Below, piece after piece: positions 9,576 to 19,335 of a DNA stretch of 64,000 nucleotides. A model generated the notes under the pieces. It did not search any database, was not told the DNA's origin, and saw only the letters and a program-made list of their open reading frames with translations. Each line of letters opens with the position of its first letter. Within the stretch, counting starts at the first letter, position 1. A program made the translations under genes and the position numbers. Source of the DNA: Paraburkholderia bryophila (GTDB taxonomy: Bacteria; Pseudomonadota; Gammaproteobacteria; Burkholderiales; Burkholderiaceae); contig NZ_QLTK01000003.1 of NCBI RefSeq assembly GCF_003269035.1, positions 248,001 through 312,000 on the forward strand, in the 5' to 3' direction.

Positions 9576-12022
9576 ACCACGAAGTCCTTGAAGAAGAAGC
9601 CGTGTTGCGACCCGCGACGCGTAGCGCACTGGCCGAACTCACCAGCGTGCCCAGCGTGCAGGCGCCGCCGCGCCGCGCCGCGTTGCGCGCCGATAAATCC
9701 GTGCGCGTGGCGATCGTGCACGACTGGCTCGTCACCTATGCGGGCGCCGAGAAGGTGCTGGAACAGATCGTCGCGTGCTTTCCGGATGCGGATCTCTTCA
9801 GTCTGGTCGATTTTCTCGACGACCGCAGCTTTCTGCGCGGCAAGCGGGTCACGACCTCGTTCATCCAGAAACTGCCGCTCGCGCGCACCCGATACCGCAC
9901 CTATCTGCCGCTGATGCCGCTCGCGATCGAACAGCTCGACGTGTCCGCGTACGACGTGGTGATTTCGAGCAGCCACGCGGTGGCCAAGGGCATTCTGACC
10001 GGGCCCGATCAGGTGCATATCAGCTACGTGCATTCGCCGATCCGCTACGCGTGGGATTTGCAGCACCAGTATCTGCAGCAGTCGAAGCTGACCAACGGGC
10101 CGAAGTCGGCCATGGCGCGGCTGATTCTGCATTACATCCGCAACTGGGATATCCGCACGTCGAACTCGGTGGACGGCTTCGTCGCCAACTCGGATTTCAT
10201 CGCCCGGCGCATCAGGAAGGTGTATCAGCGCGACGCGCAGGTGATCTTTCCGCCGGTGGACGTGGACGCTTTTTCGCTCTGCGCCGACAAGGAAGATTTT
10301 TATCTGACCGCCTCGCGGATGGTGCCGTACAAGAAGATCGACCTGATCGTCGAGGCGTTCGCGCGGATGCCGGAGCGCAAGCTGGTCGTGATCGGCGACG
10401 GCCCCGACATGCAGAAAATCCGCGCGAAAGCAGGGCCGAACGTGGAGATCATGGGCTACCAGCCCTTCAAGGTGCTGAAGGACCGGATGAGCCGCGCCAA
10501 GGCGTTCGTGTTCGCCGCCGAGGAGGACTTCGGTATCTCCGTGGTCGAAGCGCAGGCGTGCGGCACGCCGGTGATTGCCTACGGCAAGGGCGGTGCGCTC
10601 GAAACCGTACGCGACGTGTCCGAGTCCCGGCCGACCGGCATGTTCTTCGACGAGCAGAACGTCGAGTCGATCATCGCGGCGCTCGAGCGTTTCGACCAGC
10701 AGGCGAAGCGTTTTTCGCCCGAGGACTGCCGCCATAACGCCGAGCAGTTTTCCGCGGCGCACTTCCGCGAGCGCTTCTTTTTGCACGTGCGCGCCGCAGT
10801 GCCGGCGTTGCGCACCGCGACGCTGCCGCCTTACGTGCCGTACAAGGCGGAAGCCGCGGCCGGCGCGCCGCGCATTCTGGCGGTGGATCAAAGCGGCGTG
10901 CTCGGTGGCGCCGAGTTGTCGTTGCTGGAAATCGTCAAGGCGCTGCGCTCGCGGATCGAGGTCGTGCTGTTCGACGACGGCCCGTTTCGCACGGCGCTTG
11001 CCAAAACCGGCGCGAGCGTCGAGGTGCTGGAGGCGGGCGCGTTGCGCAATGTGCGCAAACAGGGCGGTTCGCTGCCGAAGGGCCAGGCGCTGAAGGGTCT
11101 GGTCTCGCTCGTGCGCGCCACCGCGAAACGTGCGCGCAAGGCCGACTTGATCTACGCGAACACCCAGCGCGCGATGGTGATCGGCGCGCTCGCCGGCAAG
11201 CTCGCGCGGCGCCCGGTGGTGTGGCATCTGCGCGATATCGTCAGCCCCGAGCATTTCGGCGGCAAGCAGTTGGCCATCATCAAGTGGTGCGCCCGCTTCG
11301 GTCTCGCGCACGTGATCGCCAATTCGGCCGCGTCGGCGCGCGCGTTCACCGAACTCACGCAATTCGACGAAAAACGCGTCGACGTGGTGTTCAACGGCAT
11401 TTCTGCCGCGCCCTTCGACGCTCTGCGCACGGTGCCGCAGGCCACGCTGCGCGAGCGGCTGAATCTGCCGCAGGACGCGTTTCTGGTCGGTTCGTTCAGC
11501 CGCCTCGCGCGCTGGAAAGGGCAGCATGTGCTGCTCGAGGCCATGGTCCTGAATCCGCAGATGCACGCCGTGCTGGTCGGCGCGCCGCTGTTCGGCGAAG
11601 ACCAGTACGAGATCGAATTGCATGCGTTCGTGGCGGCCCACAAGCTGGGCGAGCGGGTGCATTTCCTCGGCTTCCAGCACGATATCGCGGCCTGCATGTG
11701 CGCGGTGGACGCGGTCGTTCATACGTCGATCACGCCGGAGCCGTTCGGCCGCGTGATCGTCGAAGGCATGCTCGCGCAGCGGCCGGTGGTGGCGGCGCGG
11801 GCGGGCGGCGTGCTGGAGATCGTCGACGACTACGAGAACGGCGTGCTGTGCACGCCCGGCGACGCGCACGGTCTCGCCGATACGCTCGCCGAACTGCGCT
11901 CGAACGACGAACTGCGCAACCGGCTGGTCAGGAACGGCTATCAGACGGCGCTGAGCCGCTTCGGCACGACGACGTATGTGGAAGGTGTCGCGCGGATTCT
12001 GAAGGGCGTGGCGGGGCGGTAA
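9572..12022 (+). CDS. Double-domain GT4 glycosyltransferase fusion
   Basis: An 816-residue protein with two complete GT4 glycosyltransferases in tandem. Module 1 (about residues 45-410) starts VRVAIVHDWLVTYAGAEKVL and has AAEEDFGISVVEAQACGTPVI. Module 2 (about 430-812) starts PRILAVDQSGVLGGAELSLL and has TPEPFGRVIVEGMLAQRPVV. Each module keeps its donor-site E-x7-E, so both look active. The ATG at 9572 overlaps the flippase stop; the open frame upstream lies inside that gene. Two sequential sugar additions by one polypeptide are expected. It matches the position and large size I recall for bceR. A rho-independent terminator follows 170 bases downstream. Confidence 0.92.
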   Translation: MNHEVLEEEAVLRPATRSALAELTSVPSVQAPPRRAALRADKSVRVAIVHDWLVTYAGAEKVLEQIVACFPDADLFSLVDFLDDRSFLRGKRVTTSFIQKLPLARTRYRTYLPLMPLAIEQLDVSAYDVVISSSHAVAKGILTGPDQVHISYVHSPIRYAWDLQHQYLQQSKLTNGPKSAMARLILHYIRNWDIRTSNSVDGFVANSDFIARRIRKVYQRDAQVIFPPVDVDAFSLCADKEDFYLTASRMVPYKKIDLIVEAFARMPERKLVVIGDGPDMQKIRAKAGPNVEIMGYQPFKVLKDRMSRAKAFVFAAEEDFGISVVEAQACGTPVIAYGKGGALETVRDVSESRPTGMFFDEQNVESIIAALERFDQQAKRFSPEDCRHNAEQFSAAHFRERFFLHVRAAVPALRTATLPPYVPYKAEAAAGAPRILAVDQSGVLGGAELSLLEIVKALRSRIEVVLFDDGPFRTALAKTGASVEVLEAGALRNVRKQGGSLPKGQALKGLVSLVRATAKRARKADLIYANTQRAMVIGALAGKLARRPVVWHLRDIVSPEHFGGKQLAIIKWCARFGLAHVIANSAASARAFTELTQFDEKRVDVVFNGISAAPFDALRTVPQATLRERLNLPQDAFLVGSFSRLARWKGQHVLLEAMVLNPQMHAVLVGAPLFGEDQYEIELHAFVAAHKLGERVHFLGFQHDIAACMCAVDAVVHTSITPEPFGRVIVEGMLAQRPVVAARAGGVLEIVDDYENGVLCTPGDAHGLADTLAELRSNDELRNRLVRNGYQTALSRFGTTTYVEGVARILKGVAGR

Positions 12023-12192
12023 ACGGTCTGGCGGCGGCTTGAAGTTCTGGTCTCAGGGTTCCCTGGGGCTTGGGACTTTGATGCCGCCGGCGGCAGTGAC
12101 GATTCCGGGAGCAAGTTTTTAAAGCGGGCTTTAAAGCGGTTTCGACGCGGGGGTGTAGGCAGGAGCTTGGCCGGTTCCTGTCGTTGGCGCAG

Positions 12193-12229
12193 CGGAGCGA
12201 AAGTCTCGGGACTTTCGCTCCGTTTTTTT
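12193..12229 (+). terminator. Intrinsic terminator after the glycosyltransferase fusion
   Basis: A perfect 13-bp stem (12193-12205 with 12210-12222) closes a TCGG loop and is followed at once by seven T residues (12223-12229). It ends the rightward flippase/glycosyltransferase transcript. Confidence 0.93.
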
Positions 12230-12257
12230 CGCGTGGAATCGCGTGGATGCGCGTGCG

Positions 12258-12291
12258 ATTCAGGTCGGCATTCAGGTCGGCATTCAGGTCG
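12258..12291. repeat. 12-bp tandem repeat at the end of the acyltransferase gene
   Basis: The unit ATTCAGGTCGGC occurs twice in full (12258-12269, 12270-12281) and a third time in part from 12282. The third copy covers the stop codon of the leftward acyltransferase (12284-12286). Confidence 0.8.
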
Positions 12292-13510
12292 ACCCGGCGG
12301 CGGCCTTTTTCGGTTTGAAACTCGCCGACCATTTCATGGCCGGCAGTTCGACCAGCCGATAGAACACGTACGCGACCGGAATGGCCACCAGCATGTAGCC
12401 GAACGACGGCCAGATCGTCATTTGCAGCGACGAGCGGAACAGCAGCGACGACAGCAGCACGAAGATCGGCAGATGAATCAGATACAGCGAGAAGCTGAAA
12501 TCGCCGAGGCGCGACAGCATGCGCGAGCCCCACGCCTGAGTTCGAGCCGTCTTGCCGCGCTCCAGCGCCTGGTACAGATAGAACGCGAAGCCGATCGCCC
12601 AGAACTGGAACGCGCCGTACTGACCGAAATGGAACGCGGCGCAGCCCAACGCGATAAACCCGCCGGCCAGCGCGTAGAGCCATACCGGCGAGCGCTTCTG
12701 CTGCTGCATGCCGGTGGCTTTGGCGTCGGCGATCCACGCGCCGAGCGTCCACGAAAACCAGTACGACGTGAAGAACTGGATGTCGTGACGTTCGAGCACA
12801 TAGGCCGACACCACATTGACGAGCGCGACCAGCGCCAGCACGCGGGTCATGCCGATCCGCCGGCGCAGCGCGAACAGCAGCGGATAGATCGCATAGAACT
12901 GCACCTCGAGCGACAGCGTCCAGAGTGCGCCGTTCGAGCCATACGTCTTGCCGGCCACGCCTTGCAGCGAGAACAGATTGACGAGAAACGCCTGCACGCC
13001 GATCTCGCGGATCTTGTGGCTGACGGGCGGCAACTGCAGGCTGAACCAGTCGAGCGCGAAGGTCAGCAGCAGCGCCGCGAGCAGCACCGGATAAATACGC
13101 GCGAACCGGCGCACCCAGAAATTGCCCGTGTCGAGCTGGTAAGCCGGATTGGCGGCGAGCCGCAACGCACCGCCGCGATGAATGCAGTAACCGCTGATCA
13201 CGAAGAAAATCGGGACCCCCGCCGAGCCCCACGCAATCGGAAAGGTCAGATACGCGGCGAGCTTGTTCAGGCTGAACGCATGGCCCACGTTCTGGTGAAA
13301 CGCCTGCATGCCGACCCATTCGATCTGCCGGCAATGAAAATACGCGACCAGCAACGCGGCGAAGCCGCGCATTGCGTCGATGACATGCTCCTTGCCGGCG
13401 CTTGCGGCGCGCGCTTCGTTGCGCACCTGCGCCACGCGCGCGGCGCGCGGCGAGGAAGCCGGAAGATGGGGCAGGGATGAGCCGGCGGCATCCAGTGCTG
13501 GGTCGCTCAT
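12284..13510 (-). CDS. Acyltransferase 3 family membrane O-acyltransferase
   Basis: A 408-residue integral membrane acyltransferase, the second in the cluster. After a polar N-terminus of about 45 residues come VIDAMRGFAALLVAYFHCRQ (family R-G and catalytic His) and the hallmark GVPIFFVISGYCIHRGG, then about ten hydrophobic helices and a basic C-terminus. The ATG at 13510 was chosen for the AAGGA 6 bases upstream; the frame stays open to 13738, but that stretch is AT-rich and does not look coding. It probably acylates a different position of the repeat unit from the acyltransferase at 4083-5195 (compare bceS). Confidence 0.9.
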   Translation of the reverse strand: MSDPALDAAGSSLPHLPASSPRAARVAQVRNEARAASAGKEHVIDAMRGFAALLVAYFHCRQIEWVGMQAFHQNVGHAFSLNKLAAYLTFPIAWGSAGVPIFFVISGYCIHRGGALRLAANPAYQLDTGNFWVRRFARIYPVLLAALLLTFALDWFSLQLPPVSHKIREIGVQAFLVNLFSLQGVAGKTYGSNGALWTLSLEVQFYAIYPLLFALRRRIGMTRVLALVALVNVVSAYVLERHDIQFFTSYWFSWTLGAWIADAKATGMQQQKRSPVWLYALAGGFIALGCAAFHFGQYGAFQFWAIGFAFYLYQALERGKTARTQAWGSRMLSRLGDFSFSLYLIHLPIFVLLSSLLFRSSLQMTIWPSFGYMLVAIPVAYVFYRLVELPAMKWSASFKPKKAAAGST

Positions 13511-13779
13511 GCGCGGTCCTTGGTCTGAAGGAGATAAGTGATAGAGGGCAACGGCGGCCAGAAGCGGACGGATGAGCGCATGCCGTGCACGCCCGCGGTG
13601 CGTTACATCGTAGTGCAGCGCGGCGGCAAAAAAATCGTTAAAAAATTGCGGGATGAATTGAATTGGACGGCGATTTTGTGACGAATTGTAATTGCGTATA
13701 AGCCGAAGCAGAGTTGAATTATTTACTGCTTTTGTCATGCTAATTTAAGTGACGGATTCTCTTGACCCGAGGTGAAGTC
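13511..13779. promoter_or_regulatory. AT-rich divergent intergenic region
   Basis: Non-coding stretch between the leftward acyltransferase and the rightward small membrane protein. Bases 13620-13760 are AT-rich and should contain both promoters. No individual operator could be defined. Confidence 0.5.
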
Positions 13780-13923
13780 ATGAACCTGCATTTACTCGCC
13801 GGCATTGCCGTGCTGTTGCTCCTTGTCGCCGCCTCCGCCTACCGGGAAGCGTTGCGCAACGAGCCGATCCGCCGTAACCGGATGAACCCGGCCAAGCTGC
13901 CCCAACTCGACGAAAACGAATGA
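13780..13923 (+). CDS. Small single-pass membrane protein, 47 residues
   Basis: A short open frame with a good ribosome binding site (GAGGTGA ending 5 bases before the ATG). The first 20 residues, MNLHLLAGIAVLLLLVAASA, form one hydrophobic helix. The rest, from YREALRNEPIRRNRMNPAK to LPQLDENE, is a charged cytoplasmic or periplasmic tail, basic and then acidic. No known family was recognised. It sits inside the exopolysaccharide cluster just before galU. It could be a small regulator or partner of a membrane enzyme, but function is unknown. Confidence 0.6.
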   Translation: MNLHLLAGIAVLLLLVAASAYREALRNEPIRRNRMNPAKLPQLDENE

Positions 13924-14241
13924 GCCGACCGATCCGGCAGGCATCCGCTGGTGCTCGGCGTGTTGTGATCCCGCGCACGCCGCCGTGCCGCGCAACTGCT
14001 CCGGTCAAGTAAGATTTTCAGCGTTTCTGAAAAATAATTCGATTGATATCCGTAATTGTTGCTGGCTATTTATCACCATGCGACATATCGAAATGCAATC
14101 CAATTATTTATTCAGGGCGACAAAATTTTCGCCTATGAGCCCGTTTGATTTTTTTGCGCGTTTTTTGCTAGTCTTGCCGGCGACATCGATTGGCCGCCTG
14201 GCCCGCGAACACTCTAATTTCTAACCGATGGAATGCCCACC
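13924..14241. promoter_or_regulatory. AT-rich region upstream of galU
   Basis: About 320 bases without a supported gene. The stretch 14010-14170 is AT-rich with several T runs and probably contains the galU promoter. No clear dyad or known operator was seen. Confidence 0.45.
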
Positions 14242-15171
14242 ATGCTGAAAGTCACCAAAGCCGTGTTTCCCGTAGCGGGCCTCGGGACACGATTCCTGCC
14301 GGCTACCAAGGCAAGTCCGAAGGAAATGCTGCCGGTCGTCGACAAGCCGCTGATTCAGTACGCGGTGGAAGAGGCGGTTGCCGCCGGTATCACCGAGATG
14401 ATCTTCGTGACCGGTCGCAGCAAGCGCGCGATCGAAGACCATTTCGACAAGTCGTACGAGATCGAAGCCGAACTCGAAGCGCGCAACAAGCAGAAACTGC
14501 TGGATCTCGTGCGCAGCATCAAACCGGCCAATGTGGACTGTTTCTATGTGCGTCAGGCCGAAGCGCTCGGTCTGGGCCACGCGGTGCTGTGCGCCGAGAA
14601 ACTCGTCGGCGAGAGTCCGTTCGCCGTGATTCTGGCCGACGATCTGCTGCACAGCTCGAAGCCGGTCATGAGCCAACTGGTCGACACCTTCAATCACTAT
14701 CACAGCTCGGTGATCGGCGTCGAAACCATCGCGCGCGAAGACAGCCGCTCGTACGGGGTGGTGGACGGTCGCGAGTGGGAAGACAACGTGATCAAGATGT
14801 CGGGCATCGTCGAAAAGCCGGCGCCGGACAAGGCGCCGTCGAACCTCGGCGTGGTGGGGCGCTATGTGCTGATGCCGACCATCTTCAAGCATATCCGCGC
14901 GCTGAAGCCGGGCGCGGGCGGCGAACTGCAATTGACCGATGCGGTGCAGTCGCTGCTGACCGAAGAGCAGGTGCTCGCGTATCGCTACTTCGGCACGCGT
15001 TTCGATTGCGGCAGCAAGCTCGGTTATCTGAAGGCGACGGTAGAGTTCGCGCTGCGCCATCCGGAAGTGAAAGCGGAATTCGAGGCGTATCTGCAGGCTT
15101 ATATGCAGGGGAAGGGGCAGGTCAATGGCGCGGCCGGCGTGGCGACGCAGTACACCGCCGAGGCGGCTTGA
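14242..15171 (+). CDS. galU: UTP-glucose-1-phosphate uridylyltransferase
   Basis: A 309-residue nucleotidyltransferase that makes UDP-glucose from UTP and glucose 1-phosphate. The N-terminal pyrophosphorylase signature [20 protein letters not shown] is complete, followed by [19 protein letters not shown], the [15 protein letters not shown] block and the metal-site ILADDL. A family-typical start [13 protein letters not shown] was chosen at 14242; ATG at 14233 would add three residues and cannot be excluded. UDP-glucose feeds UDP-glucuronate and UDP-galactose for the polymer. It corresponds to bceT of cepacian clusters. A strong terminator follows at 15331. Confidence 0.95.
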   Translation: MLKVTKAVFPVAGLGTRFLPATKASPKEMLPVVDKPLIQYAVEEAVAAGITEMIFVTGRSKRAIEDHFDKSYEIEAELEARNKQKLLDLVRSIKPANVDCFYVRQAEALGLGHAVLCAEKLVGESPFAVILADDLLHSSKPVMSQLVDTFNHYHSSVIGVETIAREDSRSYGVVDGREWEDNVIKMSGIVEKPAPDKAPSNLGVVGRYVLMPTIFKHIRALKPGAGGELQLTDAVQSLLTEEQVLAYRYFGTRFDCGSKLGYLKATVEFALRHPEVKAEFEAYLQAYMQGKGQVNGAAGVATQYTAEAA

Positions 15172-15330
15172 GGATTTGAACGGCTGAGGGCCCGGATGAG
15201 CCCGAAGGCGGCGCCGGCGATTTGCGCGAGTTGAACGTCGAACCGCCAGCGACTCGTGTCAATCGCGCCACGGCGCCCGCTACAAACGTATCACGCAGAA
15301 GCAACGCGCAGCAGCACCGCGCATGTTGAA

Positions 15331-15368
15331 ACGGGCGCCGCACTTTTTGCGTGGCGCCCGTCTTTTTT
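15331..15368 (+). terminator. Intrinsic terminator downstream of galU
   Basis: A 9-bp perfect stem (15331-15339 with 15353-15361) with a 13-base loop, followed by C and six T residues. The T tract lies only on the rightward side, so it serves galU and not the converging glcB. Confidence 0.85.
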
Positions 15369-15452
15369 GCGCGGCTTGAAGGTCAAAGGCGACGTCAAAC
15401 GCGAACGTCAACCTCTAAACCCGTTCAAGCCGCGCCGAAGGCCGAAACCCGC

Positions 15453-17627
15453 TCAGCCCTGTTCCTTTACTTCCAGCCGGAACTTATGCAGCAACGGTTC
15501 CGTATAGCCGCTCGGTTGCTGACGTCCTTCGAACACCAGCGCCTGCGCGGCCTTGAACGCGATCGTGTCGAAACCCGGCGCCATCGGCTGGTAATGCGGG
15601 TCGCCGGCATTCTGCTCGTCGACCACCTTCGCCATGCGCCTGAACGTCTCTTCGACCAGCTCACGCTTCACCACGCCGTGATACAGCCAGTTGGCGATAT
15701 GCTGGCTCGAAATGCGCAGCGTCGCGCGGTCTTCCATCAGGCCGACGTCGTGAATGTCCGGCACCTTCGAGCAGCCCACGCCCTGATCGATCCAGCGCAC
15801 CACGTAACCGAGAATGCCTTGCGCGTTGTTGTCGATCTCGCTGCGGATTTCGTCGTCGCTCCACTGCGCCGTTTCGACCACCGGAATCGTCAGCAGACCG
15901 TCGAGCAGTTCGTCGCGCACCTGTGCGTACGCCGTGCGCTCCAGTTGCTGCTGGACCGCCTGCACGTCGACCTGGTGATAGTGCAGCGCATGCAGCGTGG
16001 CGGCGGTCGGCGAGGGCACCCACGCGGTGTTGGCGCCGGCTTTCGGATGGGCGATTTTCTGTTCGAGCATGGCGTGCATCAGATCGGGCATGGCCCACAT
16101 GCCCTTGCCGATCTGCGAGCGGCCACGCAGGCCCGCGCTCAGACCGACCAGCACGTTGCTGCGCTCGTACGCGGCGATCCATGCGCTCGACTTCATGTCG
16201 CCCTTGCGCATCATCGGGCCCGCTTCCATGGCGCTATGCATCTCGTCGCCGGTCCGGTCGAGGAAGCCCGTGTTGATGAACGCGACCCGCTCCGACGCTT
16301 CGGCGATACAGGCGAGCAGGTTCACGCTGGTGCGGCGCTCCTCGTCCATGATGCCCATCTTGATCGTATTGCGCGGCAGCTTCAGCAGGTCTTCCACGCG
16401 CGCGAACAGTTCGCTCGCGAAAGCGACTTCGGCCGGGCCGTGCATTTTCGGCTTGACGATGTAGATCGAGCCGGTGCGCGAATTCAGTTGATGCTTGCGG
16501 TCGTGCAACGCGCACAGCGTGGTGATGACGGCGTCGAGAATGCCTTCGGGAATCTCCGCGCCGTCTTTCGTCAGCACCGCCGGATTGGTCATCAAATGAC
16601 CGACGTTGCGGATGAACAGCAGCGAGCGGCCATGCAGCACCACCGGCGCGGTGCCGTTCGCGGCAACGTACACGCGATCCGCGTTCAGACGGCGGATGAA
16701 GGTCTTGCCGTTCTTCGTAACCTCTTCGGTCAACTCGCCGTTCATCAGGCCGAGCCAGTTGCGATAGAGCAGGACCTTGTCGTCTGCATCCACGGCCGCG
16801 ACCGAGTCTTCGCAGTCGATGATCGTGCTCACCGCCGCTTCGACCACCACGTCCTTCACATGCGCGGAATCGGTCTTGCCGATCGGGTCGTTGGCGTCGA
16901 TCTGGATCTCGAAGTGCAGGCCGTTGTGCTTGAGCAGCACCGCCGACGGCGCGCTCTCTTCGCCCTGATAGCCGATAAACTGCGCCGGCGTTTTCAGCTC
17001 GCCGGTGCCGTTCTTCAGCGCGACGACCAGCTTGCCGCCTTCGACGCTATAGCGGGTCGCGTCGGCATGCGAGCCGTTCGCGAGCGGCGCGGCCTGGTCG
17101 AGGAACCGGCGTGCATAGGCGATCACTGCGGCGCCGCGCACCGGGTTGAAGGCCTGCTGTTTTTCCGCGCCGTCGGTTTCGGGAATCGCGTCGGTGCCGT
17201 ACAGCGCGTCGTACAGGCTGCCCCAGCGCGCGTTCGCCGCGTTCAGCGCATAGCGCTGATTCGACAGCGGCACCACCAGTTGCGGGCCGGCCTGTTCGGC
17301 GATTTCGGTATCCACGTGGTCGGTCGTGGCTTTGACGCTGGCGGGCACCGGCACGATATAGCCGATGCTTTCGAGAAACGCGCGGTACGCACGCAGGTCG
17401 CGCACCGGGCCCGGATGCGCGCGATGCCAGCCGTCGAGTTCGGTTTGCAGGCGGTCGCGCTCGGCCAGCAGCGCACGGTTTTTGGGCGCCAGCTCGTGCA
17501 CGAGGGCGTCGAAACCCGACCAGAAAGCTGCGCTGTCGATTCCGGTGCCGGGCAGGGCTTCGGTTTCGACGAACTGGTCGAGGTTGGCGGCGACCTGCAG
17601 TCCGCCGCGCGGGTTCATCTGAGTCAT
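15453..17627 (-). CDS. glcB: Malate synthase G
   Basis: A 724-residue malate synthase of the monomeric G type, which condenses glyoxylate with acetyl-CoA to malate. Recognisable blocks are [65 protein letters not shown] and, near the C-terminus, the catalytic Asp region [12 protein letters not shown]. Start 17627 was chosen because GGAG lies about 8 bases upstream; the ATG at 17639 has no ribosome binding site. Length agrees with E. coli GlcB (about 723). It follows the GlcG-like gene with a short gap, probably as one operon for growth on glycolate, glyoxylate or C2 compounds. Confidence 0.96.
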   Translation of the reverse strand: MTQMNPRGGLQVAANLDQFVETEALPGTGIDSAAFWSGFDALVHELAPKNRALLAERDRLQTELDGWHRAHPGPVRDLRAYRAFLESIGYIVPVPASVKATTDHVDTEIAEQAGPQLVVPLSNQRYALNAANARWGSLYDALYGTDAIPETDGAEKQQAFNPVRGAAVIAYARRFLDQAAPLANGSHADATRYSVEGGKLVVALKNGTGELKTPAQFIGYQGEESAPSAVLLKHNGLHFEIQIDANDPIGKTDSAHVKDVVVEAAVSTIIDCEDSVAAVDADDKVLLYRNWLGLMNGELTEEVTKNGKTFIRRLNADRVYVAANGTAPVVLHGRSLLFIRNVGHLMTNPAVLTKDGAEIPEGILDAVITTLCALHDRKHQLNSRTGSIYIVKPKMHGPAEVAFASELFARVEDLLKLPRNTIKMGIMDEERRTSVNLLACIAEASERVAFINTGFLDRTGDEMHSAMEAGPMMRKGDMKSSAWIAAYERSNVLVGLSAGLRGRSQIGKGMWAMPDLMHAMLEQKIAHPKAGANTAWVPSPTAATLHALHYHQVDVQAVQQQLERTAYAQVRDELLDGLLTIPVVETAQWSDDEIRSEIDNNAQGILGYVVRWIDQGVGCSKVPDIHDVGLMEDRATLRISSQHIANWLYHGVVKRELVEETFRRMAKVVDEQNAGDPHYQPMAPGFDTIAFKAAQALVFEGRQQPSGYTEPLLHKFRLEVKEQG

Positions 17628-17695
17628 CGACTGCTCCATCTGTCTGAATGGGGCCGATGAGGGGGCATCGGCCCGCGTTGAGCTACAACTGCGGT

Positions 17696-18100
17696 TTAAA
17701 CGGCCAGCGCCTGAATGCCGGCTTTGGCGATCTGTGCATCCTGATCCGACTTGACGCCCGACACGCCGACCGCGCCGATCACGTGGCCGTCGACGATCAC
17801 CGGTACGCCGCCTTCCAGCGTGCCCAGCAACGGCGCGCTCAGGAACGCGGTGCGGCCGTTGTTGATCATGTCTTCGTATACCTTGGTTTCACGACGGCCG
17901 ATCGCCGAAGTGCGGGCCTTTTCCGTCGCGATGTACGAACTGGCCGGCGCGCTGCCGTCCAGCCGCAGCATGCCCAACTGGTGGCCGCCATCGTCCACCA
18001 CCACGATCGCGACGGCCCATTGGTGCTTCTCGGCCTCGGCGCGCGCGGCCTCGAGGATGCGGGTCGTTTCGGCGACGGTCAACACGGGTTTGCTCAGCAT
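17696..18100 (-). CDS. GlcG/HbpS family protein (DUF336)
   Basis: A 134-residue protein of the GlcG/HbpS fold. It starts [19 protein letters not shown] and has the family blocks [20 protein letters not shown] and the glycine-rich end [18 protein letters not shown]. GlcG is found with glycolate oxidation genes in many bacteria, and HbpS relatives bind haem, but the biochemical role of GlcG itself is unclear. Here it lies directly upstream of glcB in the same direction, which supports the GlcG name. The glcD, E and F oxidase genes are absent from the window. Confidence 0.85.
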   Translation of the reverse strand: MLSKPVLTVAETTRILEAARAEAEKHQWAVAIVVVDDGGHQLGMLRLDGSAPASSYIATEKARTSAIGRRETKVYEDMINNGRTAFLSAPLLGTLEGGVPVIVDGHVIGAVGVSGVKSDQDAQIAKAGIQALAV

Positions 18101-18428
18101 AATGAATTTCCTGTCTCGGGTTATGGTAAGGATGCTTCTATAAATTCAATCCAGTGACGCTTTGACGCTAAGCGAGGGCCGTCGCGCAGCCCGGTGATTT
18201 TACGTCCAAGCGCGGTTCGAACAAACCGCTGCACGACGCATGCCGGTTATCGGTAATCTGGCGGACTGCGGTCCGCAGCGGACGGGCGCGCCGCGATTAT
18301 TCTCGCGGCGCATGCGCGGGTCGAGCGTCGGCCCGTGGCCGCGCGATCCGGCACGCAAGGCCGCCGGGCCTTACAATCGAACTTCAAAACCAGCCATTCG
18401 AGCGCGGCCCCACGCGCCGACCCACATC
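18101..18428. promoter_or_regulatory. Divergent region between glcG-like and MOSC genes
   Basis: About 330 bases with no supported gene. It holds a perfect 9-bp hairpin with a 6-base loop at 18288-18311, without a T tract, and a smaller CTGCGGTCCGCAG dyad near 18265. The promoter for glcG-glcB should lie near 18110-18180. Confidence 0.45.
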
Positions 18429-19316
18429 ATGCCGACCATTAGCGAGCTGTTCGTCTATCCGATCAAATCCTGCGCGGGCATCGCGTTGAGCGAAGCGCGC
18501 CTGCTTGCCACCGGGCTCGAATACGATCGCTGCTGGATCGTCACCGACCCGGCCGGCGCGATGCTCACGCAGCGTACGTATCCGCGCATGGCGCTGATCA
18601 AGGTCGAACTCGGCGAGACGGAGCTGGTGATTCGCGCGCCCGGCATGAACGAATTGCGCACGCCGCTCGACGCCGCGCGGCTCGACGCGCCGCGCAAGGT
18701 GCAGACCCAGGTCTGGCGCGACACCGCGTACGGTCTCGACGCCGGCGACGCCAGCGCGGCCTGGTTCTCCACGTTTCTCGGCGTGCCGGTGCGGCTCCTG
18801 CGTTTCGATCCCGAGCAGGAGCGCACGGTCGATCCGGATTACACCGCGAGCACCGGCGGCGCCACCACCTTTTTCGCCGACGGTTTTCCGCTGCTGGTGG
18901 TGGGCCAGGCGTCGCTCGACGATCTGAACACGCGTCTGCAACGCAAGGGCGCGCCGTCCATCGCGATCGACCGGTTCCGCCCGAATGTCGTGCTGACGGG
19001 GCTCGACGCGTACGAGGAAGACTTCGTGGAGACGTTGAGCGTGGCCGCCGGGGAAGCGGCTCACGGGATATCCCCGGTGCAGTTGCAGTTGGTCAAGACC
19101 TGCGCGCGCTGTCCGATGCCCACTGTCGACCAGGCGACCGGCGCACCCGATCCGGACTGGCCGCACGAGCCGACCGACACGATGAGCACGTACCGGGCGA
19201 ATCCGCAGCGCGACGGCGCGCTGACGTTCGGCAATAACGCGCTCGTGGCGAGCGGCGCCGGGGCATGGTTGCGGGTGGGGCAAACGGTCGAGGCGGAGCT
19301 GGGCTTCGGCGATTGA
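18429..19316 (+). CDS. MOSC domain protein (YcbX/mARC-like)
   Basis: A 295-residue protein with the N-terminal MOSC beta-barrel (PTISELFVYPIKSCAGIALS) followed by the MOSC domain. The likely molybdenum-ligating Cys lies in LVKTCARCPMPTVDQ near residue 225, as in YcbX and mammalian mARC, which reduce N-hydroxylated compounds with Moco. Unlike E. coli YcbX (about 369 residues), it lacks a C-terminal 2Fe-2S ferredoxin domain, so it needs a separate electron donor. The ATG at 18429 begins the conserved domain; the frame is open further upstream without a ribosome binding site. The physiological substrate is unknown. Confidence 0.88.
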   Translation: MPTISELFVYPIKSCAGIALSEARLLATGLEYDRCWIVTDPAGAMLTQRTYPRMALIKVELGETELVIRAPGMNELRTPLDAARLDAPRKVQTQVWRDTAYGLDAGDASAAWFSTFLGVPVRLLRFDPEQERTVDPDYTASTGGATTFFADGFPLLVVGQASLDDLNTRLQRKGAPSIAIDRFRPNVVLTGLDAYEEDFVETLSVAAGEAAHGISPVQLQLVKTCARCPMPTVDQATGAPDPDWPHEPTDTMSTYRANPQRDGALTFGNNALVASGAGAWLRVGQTVEAELGFGD

Positions 19317-19335
19317 AGCCTCGCTCAAATCCCGT

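Noticed and set aside
9329-11869. 846-codon minus-strand frame opposite the glycosyltransferase fusion
   Set aside because: Antisense shadow, Arg/His-rich, crossing two real genes with ATGA overlap.
14242-15171. galU as a possible dTDP-glucose synthase (rfbA)
   Set aside because: The N-terminal signature, length and the [19 protein letters not shown] block are of the GalU type.
15351-17660. 769-codon plus-strand frame opposite malate synthase G
   Set aside because: Antisense shadow; it also runs through the galU terminator T tract.
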